Shown here: positions 48,001 to 61,500 of the stretch, one piece after another
Layout: each line of letters starts with the position of its first letter
How positions within the stretch are numbered: position 1 is the first letter of the stretch
Program-made: the position numbers and the translations under genes
Notes under the pieces: generated by a model
Told to the model about the DNA's origin: nothing
The model's input: only the letters and a program-made list of their open reading frames with translations
Database searches by the model: none
DNA from: Nyssa sinensis
Lineage: Eukaryota; Streptophyta; Magnoliopsida; Cornales; Nyssaceae
Direction of reading: 5' to 3'
Assembly (NCBI GenBank): GCA_008638375.1
Contig: CM018051.1
Span: 13,446,369-13,510,368, forward strand
DNA length: 64,000 bases

Positions 48001-48855
48001 TAGACCAATTAGTAGACACGACCGCATGGCATCAACTTTTGAGTTTTATAGATGTGTACTCGGGGTATAACCAAGTGCAAATGTACCCCCTAGACTAAGA
48101 GAAGACAACCTTCATGTTTGAGAGAGGAATTTACTGCTGCAAGGCGATGCCTTTTAGGTTGAAGAATATAGGAGCAACCTATCAAAGGTTGGTTAACAAG
48201 ATGTTCCATCCTCAAATTGGTAACACCCTGGAAGCCTACATCGATAATATGCTCGTGAAAAGCACAAATTGGAACGACCATATCTAACATCTGGCTTAGA
48301 CATTCGAGATTTTGAACAAATACTGAGTGAAATTATATCCTACCAAATGCACATTTGGTGTAACAGATGGGAAATTCTTGGGGTACCTAGTCTCTCAACG
48401 TGGGATAGAAGCTGACCCATCTCAGATTAGAGCCTTATAGGAGATGAACTCTCCTAGGACCAAAAGGGAGGTCCAGAGCTTAAATGGAAGGATAACTGCT
48501 CTGAATCGTTTCATCTCCAAATCAACCGACCAATGCTTGTCATTCTTCAAAGCACTCAAGGGAGACAAGTCCCTCGAATGGACCCCAAAATGCGAGCATG
48601 CTTTCCAGCAACTTAAAGATTACCTCGGGTCCCTAGAACTCTTGTCAAAAGCAATCATGGGCGAGAAATTATATCTTTATTTTACGGTCTCAGATCATGC
48701 AGTCAGCTTTGTCTTGTTGAGAAAGCATAACAGAGTCCAAAGGCCAATCTTTTACGTCAGCAAAGCATTTGTGGGAGTAGAGTCTAGATATACAGATCTA
48801 GAAAAATTAGCATATGCATTAATTATCTCAGCTCGAAATCCTCAAGCTTGAACTC
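45040..48855 (+). mobile_element. Ty3/gypsy (Tat/Ogre-type) retrotransposon remnant
   Basis: The segment GTTCGGCGCCGTCTGTGAGA (near 45153) is the usual start of the internal region of Tat-lineage elements, so an LTR remnant lies before it. Gag-like sequence follows (46142-46507: RDFIGRFSKEL, then KNPPTNMPKLLLKAQKYI). Protease and reverse transcriptase follow in broken frames (47820-48440: DLNKACPNDSF, LLSFIDVYSGYNQVQM). A readable RNase H region (48444-48851) carries the SLEWTPKCEHAFQQLK block. The RT active site reads YIDN (48238-48249) instead of YIDD. No integrase was found and many stops are present. Confidence 0.88.
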
Positions 48856-49640
48856 CATCTTTCGTCAATGGTTAAATTGACATGAACCAAGGCTCTTAGA
48901 TTTGATTTGAATCTGGTGGATGATCTAAATCGATCAATGAACAAGAGTAGAGATGTGTATGAATAACATATATGAATGATCTCTCGTAAGAGCTTCATGA
49001 TCAATCAACAATTTAGCTCTCATAATATGAGACTCTCTCACTCTATTTTTGACTACTCTCAATCGTATTTTCATGTATCTTCGCAAAGAGCTTGTTTAAT
49101 TCCCAAATGGCTTGAAAATAGAATATAAATCTATTTTCTGCCCAGGGTTTGTTTGAGCAAACCCTCATTCATTCGAACGAGCACTAGTTCATTCGAACGA
49201 ACACGGAACGAATATCAAATGAGTACAACTTTGAGGTTGTAGCTCTTTGTTTGATACAGAGCCTTCGAACGAATGAAAATGAATAAGAATGAACTTCTTT
49301 ATTTTTCGTTCAAACGAGCCAAGGCTTCGTTCGAATAAGCAACAGAGAGTCGCTCATTCTTGCTTATCTTGTGAACTAAATTTTTCCCATAAGTATTTTA
49401 AAGATGCATTTTGAGAAAATTAGTTCACAGCCCCAAGTCAAACACATACATGATGTTATGATAGAAACTATATACAATGCATGCATGATATGAGTGTGTG
49501 AGATCCAAATCAAATACAAAAGTCTAATATACCCTTCGAGAACCAAGTCGACCTGTAGTGATGCACGGTAATGTCTCTTGGACAAAACTTATTCTATCTT
49601 GTGGACATTATTTGATTGTTATATCTTGATCGTGAATGTT
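48856..49640. other. AT-rich spacer with a TTCGAACGA motif cluster
   Basis: Positions 49170-49345 hold five variants of a TTCGAACGA(A/G)C-type motif, the core TTCGAA being palindromic. No gene was recognised. A segment at about 49474-49570 is inverted-repeat partner to 50871-50970. Confidence 0.5.
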
Positions 49641-50970
49641 TCTGATTGACAGGACCTACGGGTCGAATGAAGTCCATGAATGGACAAATGACAATGATGG
49701 CGTTATATACGCAGTGAATATTTTAACTAGGGGTATGCCGGGCCCCAAAAGACCGAGGGTGTGCCAAGCCCTGAACATAATGTGCATCATTTATGTTTGA
49801 TTTGATATTTTATCTTTTATTGGATTCATAGGATGATTATGTTATTCCCTAAGAATAATCATATGTTGAAAGCTTATCCATTGGTTTACGATTGATTGGT
49901 TTCCGATTCATTGTGGTAGTATATCTATTGTTTTGATAGACCCTCATTGATGATCTCACGTTCATTGTATCTTGTTACCCATTACTTATGAGTGGTTATT
50001 GTGATCCTTACTGTTAATTGGCCATTATGTCATTTTACCTTTTATTGGCTATTGCAGTATTTTATCCTATGATTGGCTATCATGTTTCAGATCCTTGGTT
50101 ATCTTGGATTATGTTCTTTCTATATTGACCCAGACCCATGGCAGAGAAAGGGAATTTACTTATTGAGCTTTGTTAGCTCATTCAAACTTACTTATTTTTC
50201 CGGAAGGGATGCTGCGAGATAGTAATAGGAGTTTAAGAGCATAGGAGAGCATTTTGAAAAATGTACTAGCGATGATATAGTTCTCCCATGTATTTACCAC
50301 CTAAAGGTGATGCAATGTTGGTTCCCATTTTGATATATCTAGAACCTTATTATGATTATTTAAGACATCCGTTGTATAACTGTTTAAGTTTTTATATATT
50401 ACACATTGTTATCACTGAAAGGAAAGAAAAAGTAGGAACGGCCACAGGGTCGGCCCCGCGATCCCCAATCCTCATTGGGTAGGGTTTTGGGTTGTGACAG
50501 TGTCAATTCATTAAAATGTATCTCAAGTCAAAAAATAAAATAACCAATTTGACTCTATACTAAAAAAGGATCAAGCATGGACTCTACAATAATTTAGCAT
50601 ATTTTTTTAGGGACTTAACACCAATTAACTCTTGAATTTTGCATTTACCAAATTGTTAAAAAAACTTCACATTTATAAAATAAAATTATTAAATTACTAA
50701 TTTAGTAATTTAGTAATTTTATGTATTAATGTTAGGACCATGGGGTTCATTATTGTAATTGGCTAATCTAGGTTTTACAAAACGTGCTTTCAATTTAATC
50801 AATACATTAGTCCTAGGCTTAAAGTATCTCAATGCCTCTTCTACACCAAGAAGACTCAAGCTTTATTGTCACGATCGTCTACTAGCCGACTTAGTTCTTG
50901 AATGGTATTTGAGTAATTTGGACTTTTGTTGTAATTTGGATCTCACACACTCACACATTGCATGCATAGC
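49474..50970. repeat. Inverted repeat pair of ~100 bp
   Basis: Positions 49474-49570, reverse complemented, match 50871-50970, including TTTGGATCTCACACACTCA and GCATGCAT. The 1.3 kb between them holds the probable LTR fragment. These could be two copies of one repeat family in opposite orientation. Confidence 0.7.
49650..50506 (+). repeat. Probable gypsy LTR fragment
   Basis: The sequence carries features common in gypsy LTRs, such as a TTATTGAGC...AGCTCATTC stretch near 50160 and an end reading GGGTTGTGACA near 50500. No partner LTR was located in the window. Confidence 0.4.
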
Positions 50971-51804
50971 ATATTGATGCTCAAACAAACGTCGTTCCTT
51001 ATATATAACCTCCAAGCAAGTGACAGATATAACCCAAATATGCCATATAGTATCCATCAAATTTGTCTAGGATGTAACGCCCTATTTGGTGTCGAGTGAA
51101 AGCTGGCGAATACATGTCATTGTATCTTTTTGAAAAAAAAAGGACGACAAATAACGACTCATGTTAACACTTATTTAAATAAATTAAATAGACGTAAACT
51201 TATATCATACTAGTAACTCTCTAATACTGGCTGAAACTCAACTAGTAGTTTATTAAAGGGAGGACCGATGAATCTGTGGGTAATAACTCTATACTAGTGC
51301 ATGTAGGGGTCACTCTCATAAAATTGGCCAGTGGTAGGCTCCCTAGTGAAAGGTGCTTACGACGTTATCCCCATAACTCAATATAAGCCTAGTGACAGTG
51401 CAATTAGTCATACCCATGCCTCACACGTTGGTCAATCTAATGTAAGTCCTAACTGTTATCGCAACTAGTTAGTATCCTTTGGACAAGACCGAACAACCGC
51501 AATACATTATTAGAAAGATGCCACTCGACCACTACAAAGTAGACCAACAATACACGCGCAAGCCATATATCATGGCCTTTAAGGCAATACTATAGCAAGC
51601 TTACGAAGTCATCTTCGATATAGGACTGACATCATTTGGACAAAAAAAATACGTCCCCAACATAGTTAAACGAATACCGTTGAACTAAGTTAAATTGTCT
51701 ATTTTTTAAAAAAAATTCTATTTTTTAGTTTGATTTTGTTCAAATTTTATGTATTTTTTTTAAAAAAGATGTGAACCATTCTTATCAACCAATAAAAAAT
51801 TTAA

Positions 51805-52320
51805 GAGTATATTATACTGACATCTCCTGAAGTTTCTGACAATTATAAAGACATCCCTTAAAGTTTTTGAAATGACACTAGCCTCTCTTATTTTTATTGA
51901 CAAATTACAAATATCTCTCTCCAGCTCAATTTTTTTTTTTTTAAAATGACAAAAGTATCAATTTCAATTTTTCTTGTATTTTTTTTTTTAAATCTTGACC
52001 ACTTTTTCTAACTTTTTTTTTTAAAATAAATATTAATTAAAACTTTTTTCCTTTAAAAAATATAAATTATTTATTTTAAATTTATTTTTATAAAAATGAA
52101 AAAAATATTTAAAAAAGGCTAGAAAAAGTTCAAAGTTGAAAAAATGAAAAAAAAAAAAATAAATAAAAAGGGCACTATCATTATTTTGAAAATAAATTGA
52201 ACTAAAGAAGAGATATTTATAGTTTATTAATAAAAAAAATAATTTATTTTAAAAATATCAAAAAAAGATATTTATATTTATAATTGATAAAAATATCCTA
52301 GAGGCTATTGTAATTTATCC
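51805..52320. mobile_element. Small non-autonomous MULE upstream of the PPR gene
   Basis: The left end GAGTATATTATACTGACATC and the right end (reverse complement GGATAAATTACAATAGCC) resemble the ends of the Pack-MULE-like element at 35558. The flanking 9-mers AAAATTTAA (51796-51804) and TAAATTTAA (52321-52329) differ at one base. The 516-bp interior is very AT-rich and non-coding. It ends 193 bp before the PPR start codon. Confidence 0.75.
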
Positions 52321-52424
52321 TAAATTTAAAATCATTTGATTGAATTCTGAAAAATCGCTTGCCTTCCCAAACAGGGGTACCATCTTAATTTCATTTTAAA
52401 GTTAATTCTCATTTTCTAACAGTT

Positions 52425-52441
52425 GTATATGTATATATATG
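52425..52441 (+). promoter_or_regulatory. Possible TATA box of the PPR gene
   Basis: A TATATATAT stretch lies about 75-80 bp before the start codon at 52514, a plausible position for a plant TATA box. The AT-rich surroundings make this uncertain. Confidence 0.3.
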
Positions 52442-52513
52442 AGTGTGTCGATATAACAGGATAAAGAAGGGGTTTATTCCCATTCCCAACCCGGCCTGTT
52501 TCTCCGTCCATCC

Positions 52514-55500
52514 ATGAGGACCTTCCAACACCCACAGCTCTTCAGTAACGACTCATTTGAACCCTTATTGTACTCAACCAAATCTTCAAACAATAGCATT
52601 CACAATCGCAGACGAACCTTAGTTGTACTGTGCAAGAAGACAAAGAACCAAGATGCTTGGAAGGAGAAAAAGGTAGGGTCTGTGGACTACGACAAAGGGA
52701 AGCACCAAGTTTCTGTTCGCGTGAGCGGGCTCAAGAAAAATGATTTGCCGAAGCGGTACAGGTTGCGAGTCGAAGGTGACCGGTTTCAGAAGGACTGGGC
52801 CATTTCTGAGGTGGTTCAAAAGATTTTGAAGCTCAATCATTGGGATGATATTGAAGGAGTGCTCAATCAGTGGGTTGGAAGGTTTGCCAGAAAGAATTTT
52901 CCTGTTCTTATAAGGGTAATTTAAAAAAGCATTTATATACATGCATTTATATGTGTGCTATGTATATATATTGGAAATTGTAGTACGGAAATTAAATTGG
53001 AATTGACTATTGATAGAGCTGTTTAATGTTTTGATTGCTCCCTATAGTAACGAGATTCTGTTTTCTAGACAATGCATTTTCTCTTGCTACTGTTACTTTT
53101 CGTTAACTCTGATGAACAGAAAGTAGTTACCCAAATTTCTTTTCTTTAACTCTAGCTACTAGACACAACTAGTTGCTCAAATTTGAATATAGAACAAAAT
53201 TGCAACCTGGTTTATGACAAAGCTCGTGGTAGAGAAAATATGTGTCACTTTTTTTTCTTTCTGAAATTATGTTTCATCAAGGAAAAAAACATGAATCATG
53301 GTGCTGTTATGGCTTATGTTTGGATGAGGATGATGACAATTTCAAGTCATTAATTGCCTAGATAAATGAGGACATTTATGCAAATTATTTGTGTTAAAAG
53401 GGAATTGAGTGTACTGAATGCACTTGGATACTTCTTAGCTCTACTCGTTCTTTGTATATAGCAAGACCTTTGAGGGGAAGAGGGTTAGTATAGATAAGCT
53501 AACTGATTTGACAGTCCCCATTAAGCTATATATGTTTTTTGTGATTGCCTGTATACAGGGTTTAACTTACCAAATATGGTCAAAATGCTTAATATTCTCT
53601 AAAACTGGACAGATCTTGCCACAAAATTGTCCTGATGACTGATGTGGTCTCTCTCTGGTGGGGTGGAAATCTTGTCCCTTGCAATTTTGCATCTTTGATC
53701 CTTTCTCTAGAAAATTTTGTTTTGTTTTTTTTATTTAATGAAAAACAAATGGTAAAGAAATGTGAAATATTTGGATGATATTCATTGCAGACCTACCTGT
53801 CCAATTGATTTAAATATGTTCAAATCCACCCAATCTTGACTGATTCAAGCAACTTGTTTATACTTAGTGTAGTTGACAGGGGTAAGGCACCCTGTAAAGC
53901 GAGGCGACAACTAGCCTAAAGATAGTAAAGAAGCAAGATGCTAACTTATAAAAGTAATAAAAAATATACTAGACATTAAAAATTCATCTATTCTAGATTA
54001 AAGAATACCTTATGTAAGAATTCTTGTTTGAGCATTAAATATTTAAATTATACCCTTTTTAACAACTTAAATTTTTGTAGTAGTTAGTGGTTTAACAATT
54101 CTCATATAACACTAAAAAGTTTAATCTAAAGAATGATATGTGAAATATTTAAATTTTAAGTAATGTGACAATTTTAATCTTCTTCTCTTTCTACTTCTTT
54201 TATATTGTGCGAATATTTCTTGGGCAAAAATACTCTTAGTCTTGAACCGACAATATAAAATACACGAGCACATTTAAGTAAAATAAGGTTCAGTTTATGA
54301 GGCTCTTGCCTCAATGTCTTTTGCCTTAATCTATTTGATCACCTCATTAAAGTCGCGTCGTCCGGAGTGTGCCGATGCACTACGCCTCAGTCTTACCTCG
54401 CTTTATTGCCTAGTCGAGCACCTGGTTATTTCTGAAAACACTATTATAATGTTATCATAATTGAGAATCAACTAAGCCTTCATGGTGGTATAAGGCTTCC
54501 AATAGATTGAATTTCATAAATCTCTAGTGTTGCCTTTTACTATACAACACATACTTGTTTAGCTATTTTTTATTTGAATCCTATATGATTCTATGTTGCA
54601 TATATCCTATAATTATTTTTAGAAAAGCGAACCTAGTAAAAATTGTTTTGAGAAAGCTATAAACCTATCATTGAATTTTGCTTGGTGTAGGAATTAACTC
54701 AAATGGGTTCTATTGAACATTGCATCCATGTTTTCCGTTGGATGAAAAATCAGAAGAACTATTGTGCTCGAAATGATATTTACAATATGATGATCAGGCT
54801 GCATGCCAGACATAATCGAACAGACCAGGCACGCGGTTTGTTTTTTGAGATGCAAGAGTGGAGGTACACTTTTTCCCCTTCATCTATGTGTGGATCGCTT
54901 TTGCATTAGGTTTTAAAATGCACACCTGAATGAATATTTCCTTATGAAGGTTACACAAAAAGTAGATCATTGTTTTTTGGGTAAGTAAAAAGTAGATCAG
55001 TTGCAAAGCATATTTGGACTTTTTGATTACCAAGATAAAAAATATCTTATGTGGAGTGTTGTAACTTGTAAGGACATCTCTCCCGGTAGATATATATATC
55101 CATGTACTAATTGGGCAGTCCTCATAGATTGCAATCCCTACTATTGGCCTTGTATTTCAAGTTAGTTTTATGATGAAGTTTTACTTTGGTGACTAAATAG
55201 CTTTGTCTGTTCACAATATTTGAAAAATATTGCCTGCTGTTTTTTCAAGGGACAAAAGTAGTTATAAAATGAAAGACATTAAGACAAATATACATATGTT
55301 TCTTTGTGTTATGGTAAGTATTCCTTTCTTGGCCTTTTGGTTAAGACCAAGTGTAGTGTCTAATAAGTGGGCCATTGGCTCACATGATATTAAATTAGTT
55401 ATTTTAGGGGAAGGCCCACCACAGTAGCTTGCTTTTGGGGTCCTCGTGCATTGCCAATGCATTGCCTACAGCATGGGCCCGACACTCAACCTTAAAGATA

Positions 55501-58500
55501 ACATGTTTGAAATTATTAAAAATTATACATAAAAAAAAGTTGGAAAAAAAATTGGTTACCAGTAAAAGCACCAGAAAGAGAATAATGCTCACAACTGCAG
55601 CTTAGAACTGGTTGATGCAGTCATAACTAATGGTACTTGTTCATGATTAGTTTCTAGGACACTGTTTTTCATGCCTCTTGAAGCTTTATTCAACTTAACA
55701 ATTAAGATTCTGAAAGGATGTGTTTGATTGCATAAGGGAAGTTGAACTTACCACATTGGTCTTACACTTGTACTTAACACCTTTATGAGGCGGCCTTGGA
55801 CCAAATTTTTTTTTTTCCTTTCTGATAAGCAGAATTATATTAATAAATCACATGAGGAGGGCAAACCCATATACACAAAGAAGCTAGCTCACAAAATTAG
55901 AGCCTTAAACCCCCTAAAAACTCTATAATGGAATCTACACAAGGATATGAATCTAAAATCCAAAAGTATAACATTTTCAAAAAACTATTCTTAAATCTAC
56001 AAGGGGCCCCAATTCCTCTCCTTCAAAAATTCTTTTATTCCTTTCATGCCACAAACACCAAAATAGACATAAAGGTACCATCCTTCACACCTTCCTCCTT
56101 ACAGTTGCCCTTTCCGCCCTTTCCACCGTAGCTGACGTAGTCTCAATGCACCCAAAAAGTGAAAAGAGTAGGCATCACACATCCCTTGCCACTAAGTGAT
56201 GAAGAAAGAGGTGGTTTATGGTCTTCTCTTTCTCCTTGCACATGCATCACTGGTTAGCCAACCTAAAGCCTTTCTTATGAAGATTATCCAATGTCAATAT
56301 TGCCTCCTAAGTCACAGTCCATGCAAGAAAAGCTATCTTTATTAGAGCTTTTCAGCACCAAATAATGTCCGATGGGAAGTCAGAAACTCCTTTCCTAACC
56401 AATAGTTTGTAATACGATCAAACTGTGAATTTGGTAGTTTTATCTAGATTCCACTTAAAGGTATCCTCCATACCTTCCACTGACTTGAAGCATTGAAGAT
56501 GTTCCATTAGACTCACACCTCTTCCAAGTCTCAATCTTGAAATGTCCTTCTTAAGCAAGGAACCTACATCCTTCCACTCTGTGGAGAAGTCGCTCAATCT
56601 ACCACATAAACCTCCTGATATGAAGTAATCTCAAAAATAAAAGAGGAAACTTATCCTTCAAAGCTGTATCCCCGCTCCAAACCTCAATCTAAAACATTAC
56701 TCTTCTGCCTTCCTCAATTTCAAACCTAGCATACCGAATGATATCTGCCCACCCCAATTTAAATGGTTTTACAAAATCCCACCCCATATGGGCCTTCAAC
56801 CTCACCCATTCACCTTCACCCAAATTTAGTTGCTATGACATTTCTCCACCATGCATTACTTTCCATTGCAAATTTCCACAACCACTTTCCCAATAGTGCC
56901 TTGTTAAAGATCCTCAACTCCTTAATCCCCAGGCATCCCTCCTTTAGAGGAATTTTGATTCTATCCTAATTAACAAAGTGAATCTTTATCCCTTCATCTT
57001 TACCCCGCAATAGAAAATCCTTTGAAGCTTATCCAACTTCTTCTCCCACTTTGAGAGATGTTGTCTCCTCCGACCTGCTAATCTTCTTTAAAATTTATCC
57101 ATCACTGAATCCAATATAGCTTTTGCCTTCGAAGAGGCACCCAAAGGCAAACCCAAATAACCAATGGGAGTGATCCTATTCTACACCCCCCAAGTGCCCC
57201 GCCAAATTGCCCATCTCTCCCACTGAATTGAGCTTGCCTCAATGTATAACAATTCACATCTCAAAAATCTAAGTTGAATCTCCTCTACACAGTAGAAAAC
57301 TAACGTATCATCAACAAACAAAAGATGTGAGACTTCAATTTTGCTTCCTACTCTATCCCCTATCCCAAAACCTCTTAGAAGACCCCCCTCCACTGCCTTG
57401 ACCATTAGTCCTGGTCAAGGCATCCATGACTATAACAGAAAGAAATAGCGATGCATCTTGCAATTACAAGATTGAAATTGGAGAAAATTGAGTTTGCTTA
57501 CTATTTTTGTCTTGCAATGTGTATTATACTTTTATATCTCTCATAGGTAGCTTGTTTTCCCATTTCCCTTCCAATGTGAATCTTGCCCTAAAAATAAGCT
57601 CAAGTGAACATTATATGTCTTTTTGATAGCATATGAGTGCATTGACTTAAGGAGAAAAAAAAAGGAAAAAGGCCTTGTGTGCAAGTTAGATATTGAAAAG
57701 GCCTATGACCATGTAAACTGGAACTCCTTATTGTTTTTGTTGAGGAAGATGGGTTTTGGGGAAAGGTGGAGAAAATGGATAGACTTGTATTTTGACAGTT
57801 CATATTTTCAGTGTTAGTAAATGGATCGCCTGCTGATTTTTTTCACTCTTCCCAAGGTTTGAGACTAGGGGATCCTCTATCCCCTTTTCTCTTTGTGATT
57901 GTGATGGAAGCATTTAGTGGACTTTTGTCTTGAGCAATGATGGGGGGCCTCGTTAAGGGATTTGCAGTGGATGATGGTAGGGGTAGGAGCCGGGAAGTGT
58001 CACACCTTTTATTTGCGAACGCCACTATAATCATCTGTGATGTGGAGAAAAGGCAGTTACGCTACTTGAGATGGATCCTTCTTTGTTTCGAAGCAATCTC
58101 TGGATTAATGGTCAATCTAAATGAAAGTGAAATTATTCTGATGGGGGAGGTTAGGGAGGTGGAGGAATTAGCTTGGGGGATGGGTTGTGTAGTGGGCCCT
58201 TTTTCTTCTACATACTTGGGGCTACCTTTGGAGGTGTCAGCGAAATCAGTGATGGTATGGGATGTTGTGGTGGAAAGATTCCAAAGGAGAGTAGCTGGCT
58301 GGGAGAGCCGATATCTTTCAAAGGAGGGAAAGGGAACCCTTATAAAGATTACCCTAGAAAATCCCGCCATATACTATATGTCTTTATTTCCAATTGTTGC
58401 ATCAATGGAAAAGAGATTAGAAAAGTTACAAAGTGACTTCTTATGGAAAGGCAAGGATGGAGAAAGAAGTTTCATCATGTTAAATGGGAGAAGACTAAGT

Positions 58501-61500
58501 TTCCTTTGATGAGGGGAGGTTTGGGATTTAAGAAATTGAAAACATTCAACAAGGCACTTATGGGTAAATGGATTTGGAGATTCTCGGAAGAGTATAGTGC
58601 TTTATGGAGGGAGGTGATTGCTAGGAAGTATGGGGAGGAAAAGGGATGATGGATGTTGAAGGAGGTTGTGGAGTTTGGTAACCAATTAAGAAAGGGGTTA
58701 AAGAGTTTTCTCAATGTATTCGTTTGGAAGTTGATCTTCACATTATTTGGTTGGAGTTGGGCAATGGCTGCAACTATGCTGAAGCTTTTTTTTGAGTTGG
58801 AGGTGTTGCCGGGTTAGAAAGGATGCAAAGAAGATATGGAAGATGGCCCCTATTTGCTTGGTGTGGTGCTTATGGGAAGGAGAGAAATAGGAGGCTTTTT
58901 TAGGGACAAGAACAGAATATTTTTTTGTTAATTTGTTTAAAAGACTCTGTTTTGGGATTATTATACTTTTGGGTTAAAGAAAATAGTCCAATGTATGAAG
59001 CTTCTTTTGTTGACTTTTTTGGGGATTTTAAGCTTTAATTTTTGTAGACTCCCCTTTTTCTGTACATTGGTTTGCCCTTCTTGGGCACCTATAATACAAG
59101 TACCTTTTACTGCTAAAAAAAAACACATAATAACAAACTGATAAAGGATACATGAACAAGTTTATATGTTCGTGGCTAGTGTTAGATTATCTTATCCTTG
59201 GGCAGAAGTTGAAGGGTCAGTTCGACCTCTGTACCATACAGTATTTGAAACAAATAGGTTGTGAAAGTAATCCATTTTTGGTCTCTCAATTTTTTTGTTC
59301 TTCTTTTCTTTTTCCCTCTTTTTCTGCCTTCCAGTACATTACTTCCAAAAACTTTTTACTTTTCTGGTAGGTGCAAGCCGGATGCTGAAACTTACAATGC
59401 TCTCATCAATGTGCATGGTCGAGCTGGTCAATGGCGTTGGGCAATGAATATTATGGAAGACATGCTTCGTGCAGCTGTGTGTATTTGAATTCTTCTTCCA
59501 TAATCAATCATGAGCTTCCTTGTTCTTCTTTTTCTTTTTCCTCTTTCTTTTTTCCATGTTCAAATGGTATATATGGAGAAACAATTTTCATTATTACTTA
59601 TTACCTTTGTCATTTGTGTTTACAATAGACATAGTTCTACTTTATCCTCATTATATCATACCTGGATTCAGTTGAATTTAAATAATGATGGGTTTGATGC
59701 TCAGTTATTCATTTAAGTTTTGATACTCGGTTATTCATTTAATTTGACTTTGATTCATGGGTAAACAATAGTTGCAAATTGTGATTGTTCTAAAACTTTT
59801 CACATGAAGTTTTGGAGGGATTTACTCCTCTTTGAGTATTAGAATACAGATTTATATACATATGATTTTGATTATGACAATGGTTGCCCGGGACTCAGAT
59901 TTGTATCCACAAGGTTGCTAAAGAAAAACAATTTTGTTTATGGTAACAATAGAAAACTGAAAATAACTTATAAAAAAAAACAATAGAAAATTGAAAATCT
60001 GGTGAGACAATTGGTATGGTCAGATAATTTGGATAATTGCCTTTTCTTTATAATGGACATTGGAGAAAGATCTATTATCTTTGATAATAGAAAAATGAAA
60101 GGTTAGTACTCCAACCTACAAAGTGAAATTGATGATGCTTGAATTTTTCTCTTTTACTATAAGTTAGTTCACAGGAATCAAGACATCTAAATTCCTTGGA
60201 TCAACAATTGGAGAATGTTTTTAACTTTTTCTAATGGGATGTCTGCAGATCTTCGTTTTATAAGAAATCTACTAACTCAGGAACCAAAAATGCATCTAGA
60301 TTTGCTTAATATTTACAAATTTGCAAATAGGGGTAAAATATGAAACTCTTCTCTTTGTAGTTCCAATAACCTAGGTTTTGGCTAATCACCATAATGACAA
60401 CTTAATTTGCAGGACTATTCCCTCGCAGATTTTCAACTTAACTATAATTGTATTGTAGAAGATTCATGAAATTGGTCCATTGTGCCATCCAAATCCCTTT
60501 TTTTTTTTTTGTAAAGTTATTTCTACCATTTATGGAATTCTTTTGAGTTCAAATAAGTAGTGTACTTGGGACAAAACTACACATTTCATTGGAAGACAAA
60601 GTAGTATAAATAAACAGTGTATTTTGGATAAACTATGCATTTCATTTGAAGAGCAAAGTAGTCCCAATTAATGTGGTTGTAAAATTTAATTCCCAAAGAG
60701 AAGGAATAATAAGTATAAAAATTTCATTTAAATGCATCCGTAGCTATTATGTTGCCATGTCACTAATAAACTTGGACTTTTCGGCATTAAATTGAATAGT
60801 ATCACTTTCCACATTCTGTGGCAATCATAGTTTCCATAGTAGCTCGAAATAATATTTTCATATATTAAGATGCATGCTTAGAAGAACTTATTCAGTCATT
60901 GTGCTCTGTAGTCACTGGTTATTAATAATAGAAGTTATTTGGGAAGATCCCATTTCTGATTTCACATGCAACTATTATAGCTACAATTTTCTCTTGTTTC
61001 GTATGGGAAACATATTTATAATTTATCATCATATTGTTTCTTCTTGTTGGTTGAGATTTAGAAATATAACTTTTACATCATTCTCTGTGATACATTTATG
61101 ACCTTAATATATGGGTGCAGATTCCTCCAAGTCGGTCTACATATAACAACTTGATCAATGCCTGTGGATCTAGTGGAAACTGGAGAGATGCTCTGAAAGT
61201 TTGCAAGAAGATGACAGATAATGGCGTTGGGCCTGATCTTGTGACTCACAATATTGTTCTCTCTGCTTACAAAAGTGGAGCACAATATTCAAAAGCCTTG
61301 TCCTATTTTGAACTAATGAAAGGAACAAATATCCGTCCTGACACCATCACCTTTAATATTGTGATACATTGCCTGATAAAGCTTGGACAATATGGGGAAG
61401 CCATTAATATTTTCAATTCAATGAGGGAGAAAAAAACAGAGTGCCATCCTGATATTGTGACATTCACTAGCATCATTCATTTGTATTCTATATGTGGGCA

